From an uncultured Acetatifactor sp. (GTDB taxonomy: Bacteria > Bacillota > Clostridia > Lachnospirales > Lachnospiraceae), in assembly GCA_947630715.1 (NCBI GenBank), contig CANRIP010000002.1, positions 1 to 64,000 on the forward strand: a DNA stretch of 64,000 bases, read 5' to 3'. Both the position numbers and the translations under genes were made by a program. This document shows positions 43,653-52,801 of this stretch, piece by piece (position 1 is the stretch's first letter; every line of letters begins with the position of its first letter). The notes beneath the pieces are model-generated. The model saw only the letters and a program-made list of their open reading frames with translations. It ran no database searches and was not told the DNA's origin.

Positions 43653-45334
43653 ACAAAATCCTGCATACCAAATGGAAATATGCGTTTCCTTTGTTTCATT
43701 TTTTTCTCTCCTTTTTTTATGAGAGGAAAATTTTCTTTTTTCAGTTGGATCGGGATATCATATACAGTATCCCCAGAAATTCCATCATCAGCGACGAGGG
43801 AGAGAGAATCCTGGGCTATGTGATTTCCAAAGCGTTTGCCTTGCTTGTGATATGCTTTCTCTGGAACCTGCTGTTTTTTCTGATGGACTCCTGGAGAAAA
43901 AATTATCTTTTGTTTCTGGGCCTTTTCCTGATCGGCAGCGTTTTTCTCCTTCTCCTTTGGCCGGAGCCCATTGTGGCCAGCCAGGATAATTTTATCACGT
44001 ATTCCTATGCCATACGGTTTTGGCCGGAATACTGGCACGGCGCTTACACAAGCTGCCTTTACGCGGCGATTCTCATGGCGGTGCCCCATCCGGTTTTCCT
44101 GACCGTCTTTCAATGGCTGTTCGGGGTTTTTGTCCTGGGATATCTTTACAACCGGATTCTGGACAGCCCGGTGTTACAGGGACGGGGCAGATATGGCCTG
44201 TTCCTGATTTTCCTGATGCCCGGCGCGTATACGCTGTTTACCAATCCGTACCGCACGGAGCTGTACGCGCTCCTGTGCCTGTTCCTGGTATCCGCCACGA
44301 TCATGGATATGGTGGATCAGAGACGCAGACCGGTGCGAAAGCTGCCGGCGGATGTCCTGCTATGCGCGTTTGTGGGGATTTGGAGGACGGAGGGGATCAT
44401 TCTGGGGGTGATTTTGTTTGCCTTACAGATCCTGTTTCTGTACCGCCTCCGCCCCAGGAAGGCGGCTCTCTGGGGTCTTGCCATGGCGGCTGCCCTGGCG
44501 ATGTTTTTTGTCCCTCAGAAACTGGGCGATATCAAGTATTACGGAAAAGATTACTCTTTTATCAACTCTCTGCCTACCCTGCGGAATATTCTGGCATCCC
44601 CGGGCGCCAATCTCTCCTATGAGGGCGCGGAGCAGGATCTGGCCGCCATAGGGGCGGTCACGCCGGTGGAAATCCTTCGCCATTACGGGATGGAAGGTTA
44701 CCGGAGGTACAACTATGCCAACGGCAGAGGCGACATCAACCAAAGCCTGGCGGACGATGAAACCGCCGCGGCGTATCTGAGGGCTTATTACCGGATCCTC
44801 GCTCGTAATTTCCCGATTTATGCCAGGACCCAGACGATCATGGTGTTAAAGGCCCTGATGATCAAACCCGCGGAATATGTGGTCGCGGACGATCAGGTGC
44901 TGACGGACGATCTGCCGCCCTGGACAATAGAGCTTTGGGGGATCGGCCAGGGGGATTTATATGCGGCAAAGGGCGCCCGGGAATGGCAGGATACCGTTCT
45001 TCACCAAAGATTTTGTGAGGGTTTCTTCAACCTGTATCAACGGATCACGAAACTGCTGCAAAAGACCTATGTATATAGTCTGATTCTGGTGTGCATTTCC
45101 TTGTATGAGGTGATTCTCTTTTTCGCCGAGGTGATCCGGAGCGTCAAGAAAAAGGACGGACGGCTGGGGCTGGCCGGTATTGCGTTTATGCTCATTGGAC
45201 AGGCTGCTGCCATCTGTCTGGTCATGCCGGCCGGAGAGCTGGTGTATCTGCACACTTATTACTATTGTTCCTTCCTGCTCTGCCTGCTTTATACCTGCTA
45301 CCGCATGCAGATCAGAAACAGGAAGGAAAAGTAA
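43649..45334 (+). CDS. Large multi-pass membrane protein (DUF6020-like), paralogue 2
   Basis: A 561-aa paralogue of the protein at 40502. Shared markers include FLIGSVFLLLLWPEPIVASQDNFITYSYAIRF, WHGAYTSCLYAA, VGIWRTEGIILGVI, KLGDIKYYGKDYSFINSLPT and the GRGDINQSLADDETAAAYLRAYY segment. About 12 helices. The overlap with the flippase gene (ATGA) places it in the same transcript. The duplication suggests two successive sugar transfers. Confidence 0.7.
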   Translation: MNKILHTKWKYAFPLFHFFLSFFYERKIFFFQLDRDIIYSIPRNSIISDEGERILGYVISKAFALLVICFLWNLLFFLMDSWRKNYLLFLGLFLIGSVFLLLLWPEPIVASQDNFITYSYAIRFWPEYWHGAYTSCLYAAILMAVPHPVFLTVFQWLFGVFVLGYLYNRILDSPVLQGRGRYGLFLIFLMPGAYTLFTNPYRTELYALLCLFLVSATIMDMVDQRRRPVRKLPADVLLCAFVGIWRTEGIILGVILFALQILFLYRLRPRKAALWGLAMAAALAMFFVPQKLGDIKYYGKDYSFINSLPTLRNILASPGANLSYEGAEQDLAAIGAVTPVEILRHYGMEGYRRYNYANGRGDINQSLADDETAAAYLRAYYRILARNFPIYARTQTIMVLKALMIKPAEYVVADDQVLTDDLPPWTIELWGIGQGDLYAAKGAREWQDTVLHQRFCEGFFNLYQRITKLLQKTYVYSLILVCISLYEVILFFAEVIRSVKKKDGRLGLAGIAFMLIGQAAAICLVMPAGELVYLHTYYYCSFLLCLLYTCYRMQIRNRKEK

Positions 45335-45344
45335 GGAGATTCCC

Positions 45345-46559
45345 ATGGAAAAGGTGGATTATCTGATTTTGGGGGCCGGGCCCGCGGGGCTGACTTTTGC
45401 GGAGCTGCTCCGGGAGAAAAAGCCGGAGGTTTCGTTTCTGGTCCTGGAAAAAGAGTCGGAACCGGGAGGATTGTGCCGCTCCAGGGATGTGGACGGTTCT
45501 CCGCTGGATACGGGGGGCGGCCATTTTCTGGACGTGAGGAGGCCGGAGGTAAACCGTTTCCTGTTTTCCTTTATGCCCCAGGAGGAGTGGAATCTTTTTG
45601 AACGGGATTCCCGGATCGATATGGGAACCTACGAAATCGGTCACCCCTTCGAGGCGAACATCTGGCAGATGCCTCAGAGGGAACAGGTGAAATTTCTGAA
45701 ATCCATTGCTGTGGCGGGGTGCAACCTGGGCGTCCCCAAGCCGGAAAAGTTTGTGGAATGGGTGGTCTGGAAACTGGGAGATCTGGTGGCGAATTCCTAT
45801 CTGCTCCCCTACAATGAAAAGATGTTCGGCACAGATCTGGAGGCGCTGGGAACCTACTGGCTGGACAAGCTTCCAAACGTTTCCTTTGAGGAAACGCTTC
45901 TGAGCTGCTTAAACAGAAAGCCCTATGGAACCCAGCCGGGACACGCCCAGTTTTATTATCCGAAACAATATGGCTACGGGGAACTTTGGAGAAGGATGGG
46001 AGACGCTCTGGGAGAGCGTATTTGGTATCAAAAGACGGTGGTGGAGTTGAATGCGCAGACCGGGACGGTCACCTGCGGGGACGGAACCGTCTGCCGGGGC
46101 TCGCGTATTATCTTTACCATTCCCTGGTGCAGCGTCCGCCGGTATGAGGGGGTAGGAGAGGATCTTGTCTCAGGGATCGGCAGGCTGCGATCCACCGGAA
46201 CAGAAATCCGCTATGTGCCGGAGAATCTGGATACGCCGGCGCACTGGATTTATGTGCCGGATCCGGAAATTTCTTATCACAGGATACTGGTTCGGAAAAA
46301 TTTCTGTCCCGGCAGCAGGGGGTACTGGGTAGAAACCAACTTAAACAGGGTCGCCGACACGGTTCAGGACGGCGTTTTCCGAAACGAATACACCTATCCC
46401 CTGAACACCGTCGAAAAGCCGGCTGTGATGGAGAAGCTTCTGGCTTATATGGGTGAGAGGCAGATTTACGGCCTTGGCAGATGGGGGGAACACCAGCACT
46501 ATAATTCGGATGCCACCGTGGAGCAGGCCATGAAACTGTTTGAACAGCTTACGGCGTAA
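45345..46559 (+). CDS. FAD/NAD(P)-binding amine-oxidase-fold protein, UDP-galactopyranose-mutase-like
   Basis: A 404-aa flavoprotein. The Rossmann GxGxxG is VDYLILGAGPAGLTFAELL at the N-terminus; EKESEPGGLCRSRDVDGSPLDTGGGHF follows. Similar proteins in glycan loci belong to the protoporphyrinogen-oxidase/UGM superfamily and have uncharacterised sugar-related activity. AAGGAG (45333-45338) sets the ATG at 45345; a longer frame upstream is antisense-like read-through of the previous gene. It is soluble. Confidence 0.75.
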   Translation: MEKVDYLILGAGPAGLTFAELLREKKPEVSFLVLEKESEPGGLCRSRDVDGSPLDTGGGHFLDVRRPEVNRFLFSFMPQEEWNLFERDSRIDMGTYEIGHPFEANIWQMPQREQVKFLKSIAVAGCNLGVPKPEKFVEWVVWKLGDLVANSYLLPYNEKMFGTDLEALGTYWLDKLPNVSFEETLLSCLNRKPYGTQPGHAQFYYPKQYGYGELWRRMGDALGERIWYQKTVVELNAQTGTVTCGDGTVCRGSRIIFTIPWCSVRRYEGVGEDLVSGIGRLRSTGTEIRYVPENLDTPAHWIYVPDPEISYHRILVRKNFCPGSRGYWVETNLNRVADTVQDGVFRNEYTYPLNTVEKPAVMEKLLAYMGERQIYGLGRWGEHQHYNSDATVEQAMKLFEQLTA

Positions 46560-46594
46560 GCCTCTGGACGCGGCAAAAAGGAAGGTTTGAGACT

Positions 46595-47623
46595 ATGTGG
46601 GAATGCGAATGCGGCAGAGAACCGCTGGATTACAGGTTGCTATGGCTCAGATTCTTAAAAAAGCTGTGGATTCTTCCCGTTGCGGTATTAGCCGGGGCCC
46701 TGCTGGTGGGGGCGGCGTATTATTACTCCCGAACAGCGGCCAGAGGGGGAAGAACGTATCAGGCGGAATCCCTGTTCTATATTGATTTTGCGGAAAACCC
46801 CCAGGGAGTGGAGTATGATTATTATAATTACTTTACCTGGGGAGAGGTGATTCATACCGATTTCTTTCTGGATCGGGTGCTGGAAGAAATGAAGGGAGAA
46901 TATTCCAGGGAAGAACTGGCCTCCTTTATCACGGCGACCGTGGATTCCGATGTGCGCTATCTCTATGTGCGTTGCAACACGCACTCGCCGGAACTTTCCG
47001 TCAAGCTGGCCGCCATTCTGGAGACAATCGTGCCCCAGTTTGCGAAGGAGCGGCAGGAAATCCAGAGTATCGAGCTGGTCAAAAGGGGGGATCATGCCAG
47101 CGACAGCTCCAAGATCAGGCTGGGGAACGCGTGTTTTCTGGGGGCCTGTCTGGGCCTGGCGTTATCTGTGCTGGGAATTTTGATTGTGCTGGTGGTGGAC
47201 ACCGGGGTTTATCTGCCCGACACGGTGGAAAAACGATATGGTCTGGTCTGCCTGGGAGCGCCTTTTTGGCCGGAATTTGAGCCCAACTGGGATTGGTATG
47301 TCAAAGACGCCGAAAAAATTGCCCTTGTCCGTGCGGATGGGGAGGATTCCCCGGAGGAAATTCTAAGCCAGGTGGGGCCGAAGGCGGCGGATCCAAGGGT
47401 CCTGCTTTGTGAAAACCCGGTGGAACGGCCGGAAGAACTTGCCAGGATCCGGGAATGTGACAGGACGATTCTTTTGCTGAGAGCCGGGCAGAAAAATCAT
47501 GAAAGGTTTACCCGGCTGCTGGAGCAGCTCGCTCGACAGGAGATTCCGGTGACCGCGGTGATTCTGACGAAAGCCGACGAAAAACTGCTTTCCGCATATT
47601 ACAGGAGAAAGATTGAAAATTAA
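46595..47623 (+). CDS. Wzz/YveK-like chain-length regulator with a P-loop-less kinase-like tail
   Basis: A 342-aa protein. Membrane helices are at about residues 25-45 and 180-205 with a periplasmic domain between (TYQAESLFYIDFAENPQGVEYD), the Wzz arrangement. Residues 220-340 resemble the Rossmann part of a BY-kinase (RYGLVCLGAPFWPEFEPN, RECDRTILLLRAGQKNHERFTRLLEQLARQEIPVTAVILTKAD) but no Walker A motif is visible. It probably sets polymer length without kinase activity of its own. The final codons K-I-E-N and the stop come from the palindromic intergenic element. Confidence 0.75.
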   Translation: MWECECGREPLDYRLLWLRFLKKLWILPVAVLAGALLVGAAYYYSRTAARGGRTYQAESLFYIDFAENPQGVEYDYYNYFTWGEVIHTDFFLDRVLEEMKGEYSREELASFITATVDSDVRYLYVRCNTHSPELSVKLAAILETIVPQFAKERQEIQSIELVKRGDHASDSSKIRLGNACFLGACLGLALSVLGILIVLVVDTGVYLPDTVEKRYGLVCLGAPFWPEFEPNWDWYVKDAEKIALVRADGEDSPEEILSQVGPKAADPRVLLCENPVERPEELARIRECDRTILLLRAGQKNHERFTRLLEQLARQEIPVTAVILTKADEKLLSAYYRRKIEN

Positions 47624-47662
47624 AATTTTCAATCTGCGCAAAGATCAGCGCGGAAATGAGGT
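47611..47662 (+). repeat. Palindromic intergenic element, short copy
   Basis: The 24-bp palindrome (47611-47634) is followed at once by the tail (47635-47662) with the GCGC..GCGC hairpin and GAGGT, identical to the copy at 10061 except that the 41-nt inner hairpin is absent. It gives the upstream gene its last residues and stop, and gives the downstream gene its ribosome site. Confidence 0.88.
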
Positions 47663-47668
47663 GTAAAT

Positions 47669-48763
47669 ATGATATTATATCTTCTGGTGACGGTGCTGAC
47701 CGTGTTATGTGCCTGTTTTGTCAGCAGCGCCGTCTCTGCAAAACCGAACAGGACCATGGCATGCGGCAGACAGGAAATGTTGAACCGCATTCTGCTGGCG
47801 GGGATTTTTCTGGTTTTATTCTCGCTTTCCGCGCTGAGAATCGGCATTGGAAACGATTATTGGACCTACCGGTACAATTTCCTGCATATTATCAGCGGGG
47901 ACACCAAAGTGTCCTATGAGATTGGTTTCAAAGCTCTGGTGATTCTTCTTCAGGGATTGTTCGGCTATGATAATTACCGCATTGTGTTTGCCTTTATGGC
48001 ATTCGCCACATGTGCGCTGTTTCTGAAGGGGCTGTACGATAATTCGGACTGGTTTGCCCTGTCGTTCTTTCTGTTTATGGCAAACGGGTTCTATTTTATG
48101 AGTTTTACCAATGTGCGTTATTATTTTGCCATCGGCGTATGTCTGTACGCCATGAAGTTCCTCTTTCAAAAAAAGACCGTACCCTTTCTTCTGTGGATCC
48201 TGTTCGGCGCATTGATTCATAAGTCCGTGTGTCTTGTGATTCCTGTGTTTTTGATTGCCTATTACTTAAAGTGGAGTAAAAAGACGGTATGGCTGATTCC
48301 CGCCTCCTGCGCGGTTCTGGCTATCGGCAAGGCGGGAGTGAGAAGGCTGGTATTTCTGTTTTATCCCTATTATGAGGGAGATTTGATCCTGGACGTGGAA
48401 TCGGTTTCCAAGGCTAACATTGCGAAATGCCTTGCCGTGCTTGTCCTTTCGCTGCTTTATTACAAAAAGGCGGTTCAGGGAAACAAAAAGGCGGAAACCC
48501 TGTTCAACCTGAATCTGTTCGCCCTGATCATATACAGCTTTGGGTATTATATCCCGGAGACGTCCCGAGTGTGTTTCTATATGGTAATCGGCCATGTGTT
48601 TCTGATTCCCATGATTTTAAAGGCTATTGACAACAGGAAACAGAAAATCTTTTTCACCGCCGCCGTACTGATCAGCTACGGTTTGTATCTGGTGGTTTTT
48701 CTGGTGAGAAGCAAAAGTCCCACCATTATGCTGTATCCTTATCTGACCTGGCTGTTTGACTGA
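47669..48763 (+). CDS. EpsG-family polysaccharide polymerase
   Basis: A 364-aa protein with about 10 membrane helices. The EpsG pattern is FSLSALRIGIGNDYWTYRYNF, YEIGFKALVILLQ, FMSFTNVRYYFAIGVCLYAMKFL and GALIHKSVCLVIPVFLI. EpsG/Wzy-like proteins polymerise lipid-linked repeat units outside the cell. It follows the chain-length regulator, as expected for a Wzx/Wzy-type locus. The ribosome site lies inside the palindromic element. Confidence 0.84.
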   Translation: MILYLLVTVLTVLCACFVSSAVSAKPNRTMACGRQEMLNRILLAGIFLVLFSLSALRIGIGNDYWTYRYNFLHIISGDTKVSYEIGFKALVILLQGLFGYDNYRIVFAFMAFATCALFLKGLYDNSDWFALSFFLFMANGFYFMSFTNVRYYFAIGVCLYAMKFLFQKKTVPFLLWILFGALIHKSVCLVIPVFLIAYYLKWSKKTVWLIPASCAVLAIGKAGVRRLVFLFYPYYEGDLILDVESVSKANIAKCLAVLVLSLLYYKKAVQGNKKAETLFNLNLFALIIYSFGYYIPETSRVCFYMVIGHVFLIPMILKAIDNRKQKIFFTAAVLISYGLYLVVFLVRSKSPTIMLYPYLTWLFD

Positions 48764-48816
48764 CGGCTTGCCGCCGGATGCGCCTGTGGGGACAGGGGAA
48801 ACTCTGCCACAGAGGG

Positions 48817-50133
48817 TTACAGCATCTCCTGAAATACGTTATATAAGGACAGACCCGAATACACATGGAGAAATAGCAAAAACCAGCCGGCGGCCACATA
48901 CGCGGCATGTCTGGCGCCGCTTTTTTGCTCCATGGTGCTGAGAATCAGACGGCAGACGCTGACTGTGAAAAATACGGTCATACCCGCCATCATGCACCAG
49001 GCGAAATTGCCCGCGTCTTTCCGTCCGCCGGATTCCGCAAGCAGAGAAAACTCCAGTACGCCCATGAGATATCCCAGCACACTGAGTTTTCCTTCCACTG
49101 TTTTCAGAAAATACCCCGGATTTGTCAGAAACATCCAGATGGGAAACAACATGCCAAGGAGAATGGAGGCAGGGACGTTTAAGGTAAAAAAGTGCCACAC
49201 CTCCAGAGGCTTTGTTATTATCACGGTAGAATCCTGCTCCCTGCCAAAGCAGAACAAAGCAATATATTCCGCCAAAAGATAAGCGAATGTGGGGAAAGCG
49301 GCCACAGCCAGCCTCCAGGCTGCGCCCCACACTTTTTTGACGGAAGGGGTCTTTTCCACCGCGCCCTGGATCAGATCCAGTAAAATCAGGATTCCTCCGG
49401 CGGGCAGCAGCATGTACAGAAAGGTGGGTTTGGCCAGGGAGCAGAAAAAGGAAAACAGGCCGAAATACAGATACAGCCTTTTGGCCTTATGAAAAAAAAT
49501 CGTCTCCTGGCCGTGGTAATTTCGGATAATGTCGATGCCTGTCATCATGACCAGCATTCCCAGTCCCTTACAGGCCATGTGCGTGGGATTGTGCAGGGGG
49601 TTGGGGCTGAACGCCCCTATATAGCCCGTGGAAAACCAACTCATGACTAACGGCCCCACAAAAGAGAGGCAGCCAGAGCCAACGGCGGAGAGAGTAAGCT
49701 GTTTCCGGCCGGTGTAAAATTGGATCAGACGGTATAAAAACCAGGTGGAAACCGCAAAGGAAAAAACGCCGAACAGGGCGTAGGTAAAGGACGCGGCTTC
49801 CCAAAGAGGCATAGAAACCCTGGACTGAAAGAACTTGACGATCAGATGCCAGAGCATATGGGGAATACGGAGCCATGCCCGCCAAAAAACCTCGGGTTTC
49901 AGGTAAAAATTCTGCGCAAATCCGGCGTGTGCCTTCATGTCCTGAAGGCCATCCGCAATGCAGAAGGCGTAAGCGATCCTGTAATACAGCACAAAGACGA
50001 ACAGCGCCAGACCTCCGCAGACAGGAAGGGATGTCTGGGCGGGAGAATCCTTTTCCTCATAGCGAAACTGAGAGGGATCCTTTCCGGCCCTCTGCAATCC
50101 ATTTCTTACTTGTTCCCAAATTTTTTTCATCAT
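48817..50133 (-). CDS. Multi-pass membrane protein of unknown function
   Basis: A 438-aa protein with 9-10 membrane helices. The loop between the first two helices (IADGLQDMKAHAGFAQNFYLKPEVFW) and the stretch FSPNPLHNPTHMACKGLGML are similar in style to GT-C proteins. It is convergent to epsG-like and divergent from the LtaS-type gene, with its own strong promoter. No family was recognised. Confidence 0.62.
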   Translation of the reverse strand: MMKKIWEQVRNGLQRAGKDPSQFRYEEKDSPAQTSLPVCGGLALFVFVLYYRIAYAFCIADGLQDMKAHAGFAQNFYLKPEVFWRAWLRIPHMLWHLIVKFFQSRVSMPLWEAASFTYALFGVFSFAVSTWFLYRLIQFYTGRKQLTLSAVGSGCLSFVGPLVMSWFSTGYIGAFSPNPLHNPTHMACKGLGMLVMMTGIDIIRNYHGQETIFFHKAKRLYLYFGLFSFFCSLAKPTFLYMLLPAGGILILLDLIQGAVEKTPSVKKVWGAAWRLAVAAFPTFAYLLAEYIALFCFGREQDSTVIITKPLEVWHFFTLNVPASILLGMLFPIWMFLTNPGYFLKTVEGKLSVLGYLMGVLEFSLLAESGGRKDAGNFAWCMMAGMTVFFTVSVCRLILSTMEQKSGARHAAYVAAGWFLLFLHVYSGLSLYNVFQEML

Positions 50134-50271
50134 ATTTCTGCAACCTGCTTATTGTGTCAAAATACAAACGGAACCGAGGGAATGGTTTTTCAACAGTTTT
50201 CCGGCTCCCGAAAACGGCGGGGCTTTTGAAGGACGCAGCCCCGGGGGACAAACGCCGGTTCTTCTATTATG

Positions 50272-50300
50272 ACTATAAAATAGTTTCCGTATTCTGTCAA
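50272..50300 (-). promoter_or_regulatory. Sigma-A promoter for the minus-strand membrane protein
   Basis: On the minus strand TTGACA (50300-50295), a 17-bp spacer and TATAGT (50277-50272). The leader is about 130 nt. Confidence 0.78.
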
Positions 50301-50346
50301 TATGGTTGAGAGGGACCCAAAGGACGGCCCTGGAACCGGGTTCGGC

Positions 50347-50375
50347 TTGACGAAAGAATGGGAAAATGCTAAGAT
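50347..50375 (+). promoter_or_regulatory. Sigma-A promoter for the LtaS-type gene
   Basis: TTGACG (50347-50352), a 17-bp spacer and TAAGAT (50370-50375). With the promoter on the other strand it explains most of the 314-bp divergent gap 50134-50447. Confidence 0.7.
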
Positions 50376-50447
50376 GTTTGCGGACATGACAGGGAAGACA
50401 GAGAGAAAAATGGGTTCGGTTTATCGAACAATGCGGAGAGGAAGACC

Positions 50448-52457
50448 ATGATGGAACACAAGGGGAAGAATGCCATTGTCAAAGGGAAAACCTATCTGAA
50501 AAATGCTTTGCAGGATGTTTGGAAGGATATTTGGAACAAAAAAATCAGGCTGGCGGCAGGCTGCGGCGTCTCGGTTCTTTTGTTTTTGCTGTCCTGGCAT
50601 TATCTGTTTGAAGGGTTTAACAAGCGGTTTGTGATGTTTACCGGACTGAGCCTGCTGACCGGGCTCTTTGTGATTTTGCCGAAACTCAAAAATCGGTATC
50701 TGGCCATAGCGTCCGTGGTCTGCTATCTGGCGGTGGTGCCGGCACGAATTTTTCTGCGGATTGAACTGCCTAACTATGATTTAAGCCGTTTGTCCCCTGG
50801 GGCCCAGACGGCGAATGTGATCATCATTCTGGCAATCTTTGGCGTTTTTCTGCTGGTGTTCCAGAGAACGGGGATTGCTTTCGCTGGGGGAAATATTTTC
50901 CTGCTGTGTCTGACGCTGATCAACCATTACTGCATCCTGTTTCGGGGAAGCGGTCTGACGTATCTGGATTTGCGCGCCACGACTACGGCCATATCGGTAT
51001 TGGGGAACTATCGTCTGACCATGAGCGGGGAACTTTGGTATACTATTTTGTATTTCTGCCTGTTTATTTCCCTGGGAAGATGGTGTGATCTGCCCTTTCA
51101 TGGGAAAAAATATCATATAGCGGTGACCGCCGTTTCCCTGTGCGGCTGTCTGCTTTTCTGGTGGTTTTGGGACCGGTCCGGCTATCTGGAAAAAAACAAT
51201 CTCCACGGTTATTACTGGAATGTAGCGGACAACGAACAGTTGAACGGCTTTTTATTGAATTTTGGAATCGGCATAAAAGAACTGCACATGGAAAAGCCGC
51301 AGGGGTATTCGCGGGCCGCTCTGGAAGAAATCGCGCAACTGGCGGAGGAAAATTATCAGGGCCCCGCGTCCGGCGATCAAAAGCCGAACATCATTTTTAT
51401 TATGAATGAATCCTGGGCGGATCTTCGGGTGCTGGGGAATCTGGAAACCACACAGGAGTATATGCCTTTTGTCAATTCTCTGACGGAATCCACGGTTAAG
51501 GGCAACACCTATGTAAAAATCTGGGGCGGGCTGACGGCCAACAGCGAATTCGAGGCGTTGACAGGCGATACCCTGGCGTTTCTGTCGCCCACAGCCATTC
51601 CCTACGAACTTCAGGTGAATCATGACATGTCTTCCATTGCCACCGTGTTAAAGGATCAGGGCTATCAGACCATGGCCATGCATCCCAGCGGCCCGGCCGC
51701 ATGGAACCGGGGAGAGGTGTACCCCTATTTTGGATTTGACGAATTTATCGACCAGGGGGAATTTCAGACGCCGTATCTGTATCTGAGGGATTTTTTGTCG
51801 GATGAGTGCAATTTTAATGAGATCATCTGGCAGTTTGAGCATAGAGATCAGGAGAAACCTTTCTTTCTCTTTGACGTGACGATTCAAAATCACGGGGATT
51901 ATTATGGTAATATGGAGATGCCTCTGGCGATTACAAAGGTGGGCGGCGTTGCGGCCGAAGATGCCGGATACCTGTATGACGCGGAAACCTACCTGAATCT
52001 GATGGTGGAGACGGATCAAGCGTTTGAATCTCTGATCCAATATTTTGAACAGGTTGACGAGCCTGTGATCGTCTGCATGTTCGGAGATCACCAGCCTCAT
52101 CTGGGAAATGATTTTTACCAGGCCATATTTGCGGACAGCGGACTGACGGAACAGGAACAGACCGAACGCAAATATATTACGCCCTATGTGATCTGGGCGA
52201 ACTATGACGTTGATTTTCCGGAATACGGGGATCTGAGCACCAATTATCTCGTCGCGGTATTGCTGGAATGCGCCGGCGTTCAGCTTCCTCCTTACTATAA
52301 ATATCTTTTGGAATTGCAGAAACAATGTCCTGTCATTTCCTATGAGACCGTGGAAGAACTGGCACAGGACAAGGGAATTCTCCAATACCGGATGCTTCAG
52401 TACAATCAACTGATGGAACCTGATTATATCAAAGATATTTTTTCCGTTTCACCGTAA
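50448..52457 (+). CDS. LTA synthase family protein (membrane sulfatase-fold phosphoglycerol transferase)
   Basis: A 669-aa protein with five N-terminal membrane helices (residues 30-235) and an extracellular sulfatase-fold domain (290-640). The nucleophile Thr is in WGGLTANSEFEALTGD near 362; metal ligands appear in MNESWADLR and FGDHQPHLGND. Such enzymes polymerise or transfer glycerol phosphate from phosphatidylglycerol onto lipoteichoic acid or other glycans. Its location next to the glycan locus suggests polymer decoration. Confidence 0.87.
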   Translation: MMEHKGKNAIVKGKTYLKNALQDVWKDIWNKKIRLAAGCGVSVLLFLLSWHYLFEGFNKRFVMFTGLSLLTGLFVILPKLKNRYLAIASVVCYLAVVPARIFLRIELPNYDLSRLSPGAQTANVIIILAIFGVFLLVFQRTGIAFAGGNIFLLCLTLINHYCILFRGSGLTYLDLRATTTAISVLGNYRLTMSGELWYTILYFCLFISLGRWCDLPFHGKKYHIAVTAVSLCGCLLFWWFWDRSGYLEKNNLHGYYWNVADNEQLNGFLLNFGIGIKELHMEKPQGYSRAALEEIAQLAEENYQGPASGDQKPNIIFIMNESWADLRVLGNLETTQEYMPFVNSLTESTVKGNTYVKIWGGLTANSEFEALTGDTLAFLSPTAIPYELQVNHDMSSIATVLKDQGYQTMAMHPSGPAAWNRGEVYPYFGFDEFIDQGEFQTPYLYLRDFLSDECNFNEIIWQFEHRDQEKPFFLFDVTIQNHGDYYGNMEMPLAITKVGGVAAEDAGYLYDAETYLNLMVETDQAFESLIQYFEQVDEPVIVCMFGDHQPHLGNDFYQAIFADSGLTEQEQTERKYITPYVIWANYDVDFPEYGDLSTNYLVAVLLECAGVQLPPYYKYLLELQKQCPVISYETVEELAQDKGILQYRMLQYNQLMEPDYIKDIFSVSP

Positions 52458-52594
52458 GAGGGGCTCCGCGCAAAGGGGGACAGGAAATCTGTGGCTGCCA
52501 CCGGGGGAGGCTTTTGGGTCGGTTTGGGAAGTCTGCCGCCTGGGGACTGCCGGGGGAGAGGTTACAGGAAGAATTTTTGACAGACGTTTTTCGC

Positions 52595-52623
52595 GCATAT
52601 CTCCTTTCCCTGTTTCATAAGAT
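52595..52623 (+). promoter_or_regulatory. SigE-type promoter upstream of the spoIIID remnant
   Basis: GCATATC (52595-52601), a 14-bp spacer and CATAAGAT (52616-52623), against the SigE consensus KMATATT-N14-15-CATACAHT. Six of seven -35 and six of eight -10 positions match. In B. subtilis spoIIID is also SigE-dependent, so the location supports the call. Confidence 0.55.
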
Positions 52624-52651
52624 GTAAAAAACATCCATAAGGGGCAATCCC

Positions 52652-52801
52652 ATGAAGGAATATATCGAGGAACGTGCCGTCAACATTGCAAATTATATTA
52701 TTGAGAGCAATGCTACGGTCCGGCAGACGGCAAAGACGTTTGGAGTGAGCAAGAGTACCGTACATATGGTTGTAACAAAATGGAACGGTTTTTGCTGCTG
52801 A
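52652..52801 (+). pseudogene. spoIIID: Truncated spoIIID (sporulation regulator) remnant
   Basis: A 49-codon frame reads MKEYIEERAVNIANYII, then TVRQTAKTFGVSKSTVHMVV, and stops after KWNGFCC. It is the N-terminal helix-turn-helix of SpoIIID, normally 80-95 aa. After VVT the register breaks: the sequence GAACGGTTTTTGCTG (ERFLL) that continues the homology is present five bases later in another frame, then homology ends. The promoter and ribosome site (AAGGGG) remain good. The organism presumably has an intact copy elsewhere, because it carries sipL. A short truncated DNA-binding product is also possible. Confidence 0.75.

Noticed and set aside
45180-45344. Longer N-terminus for the FAD protein
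   Set aside because: The upstream part is an out-of-frame reading of the preceding membrane protein gene; AAGGAG and the Rossmann motif support ATG 45345.
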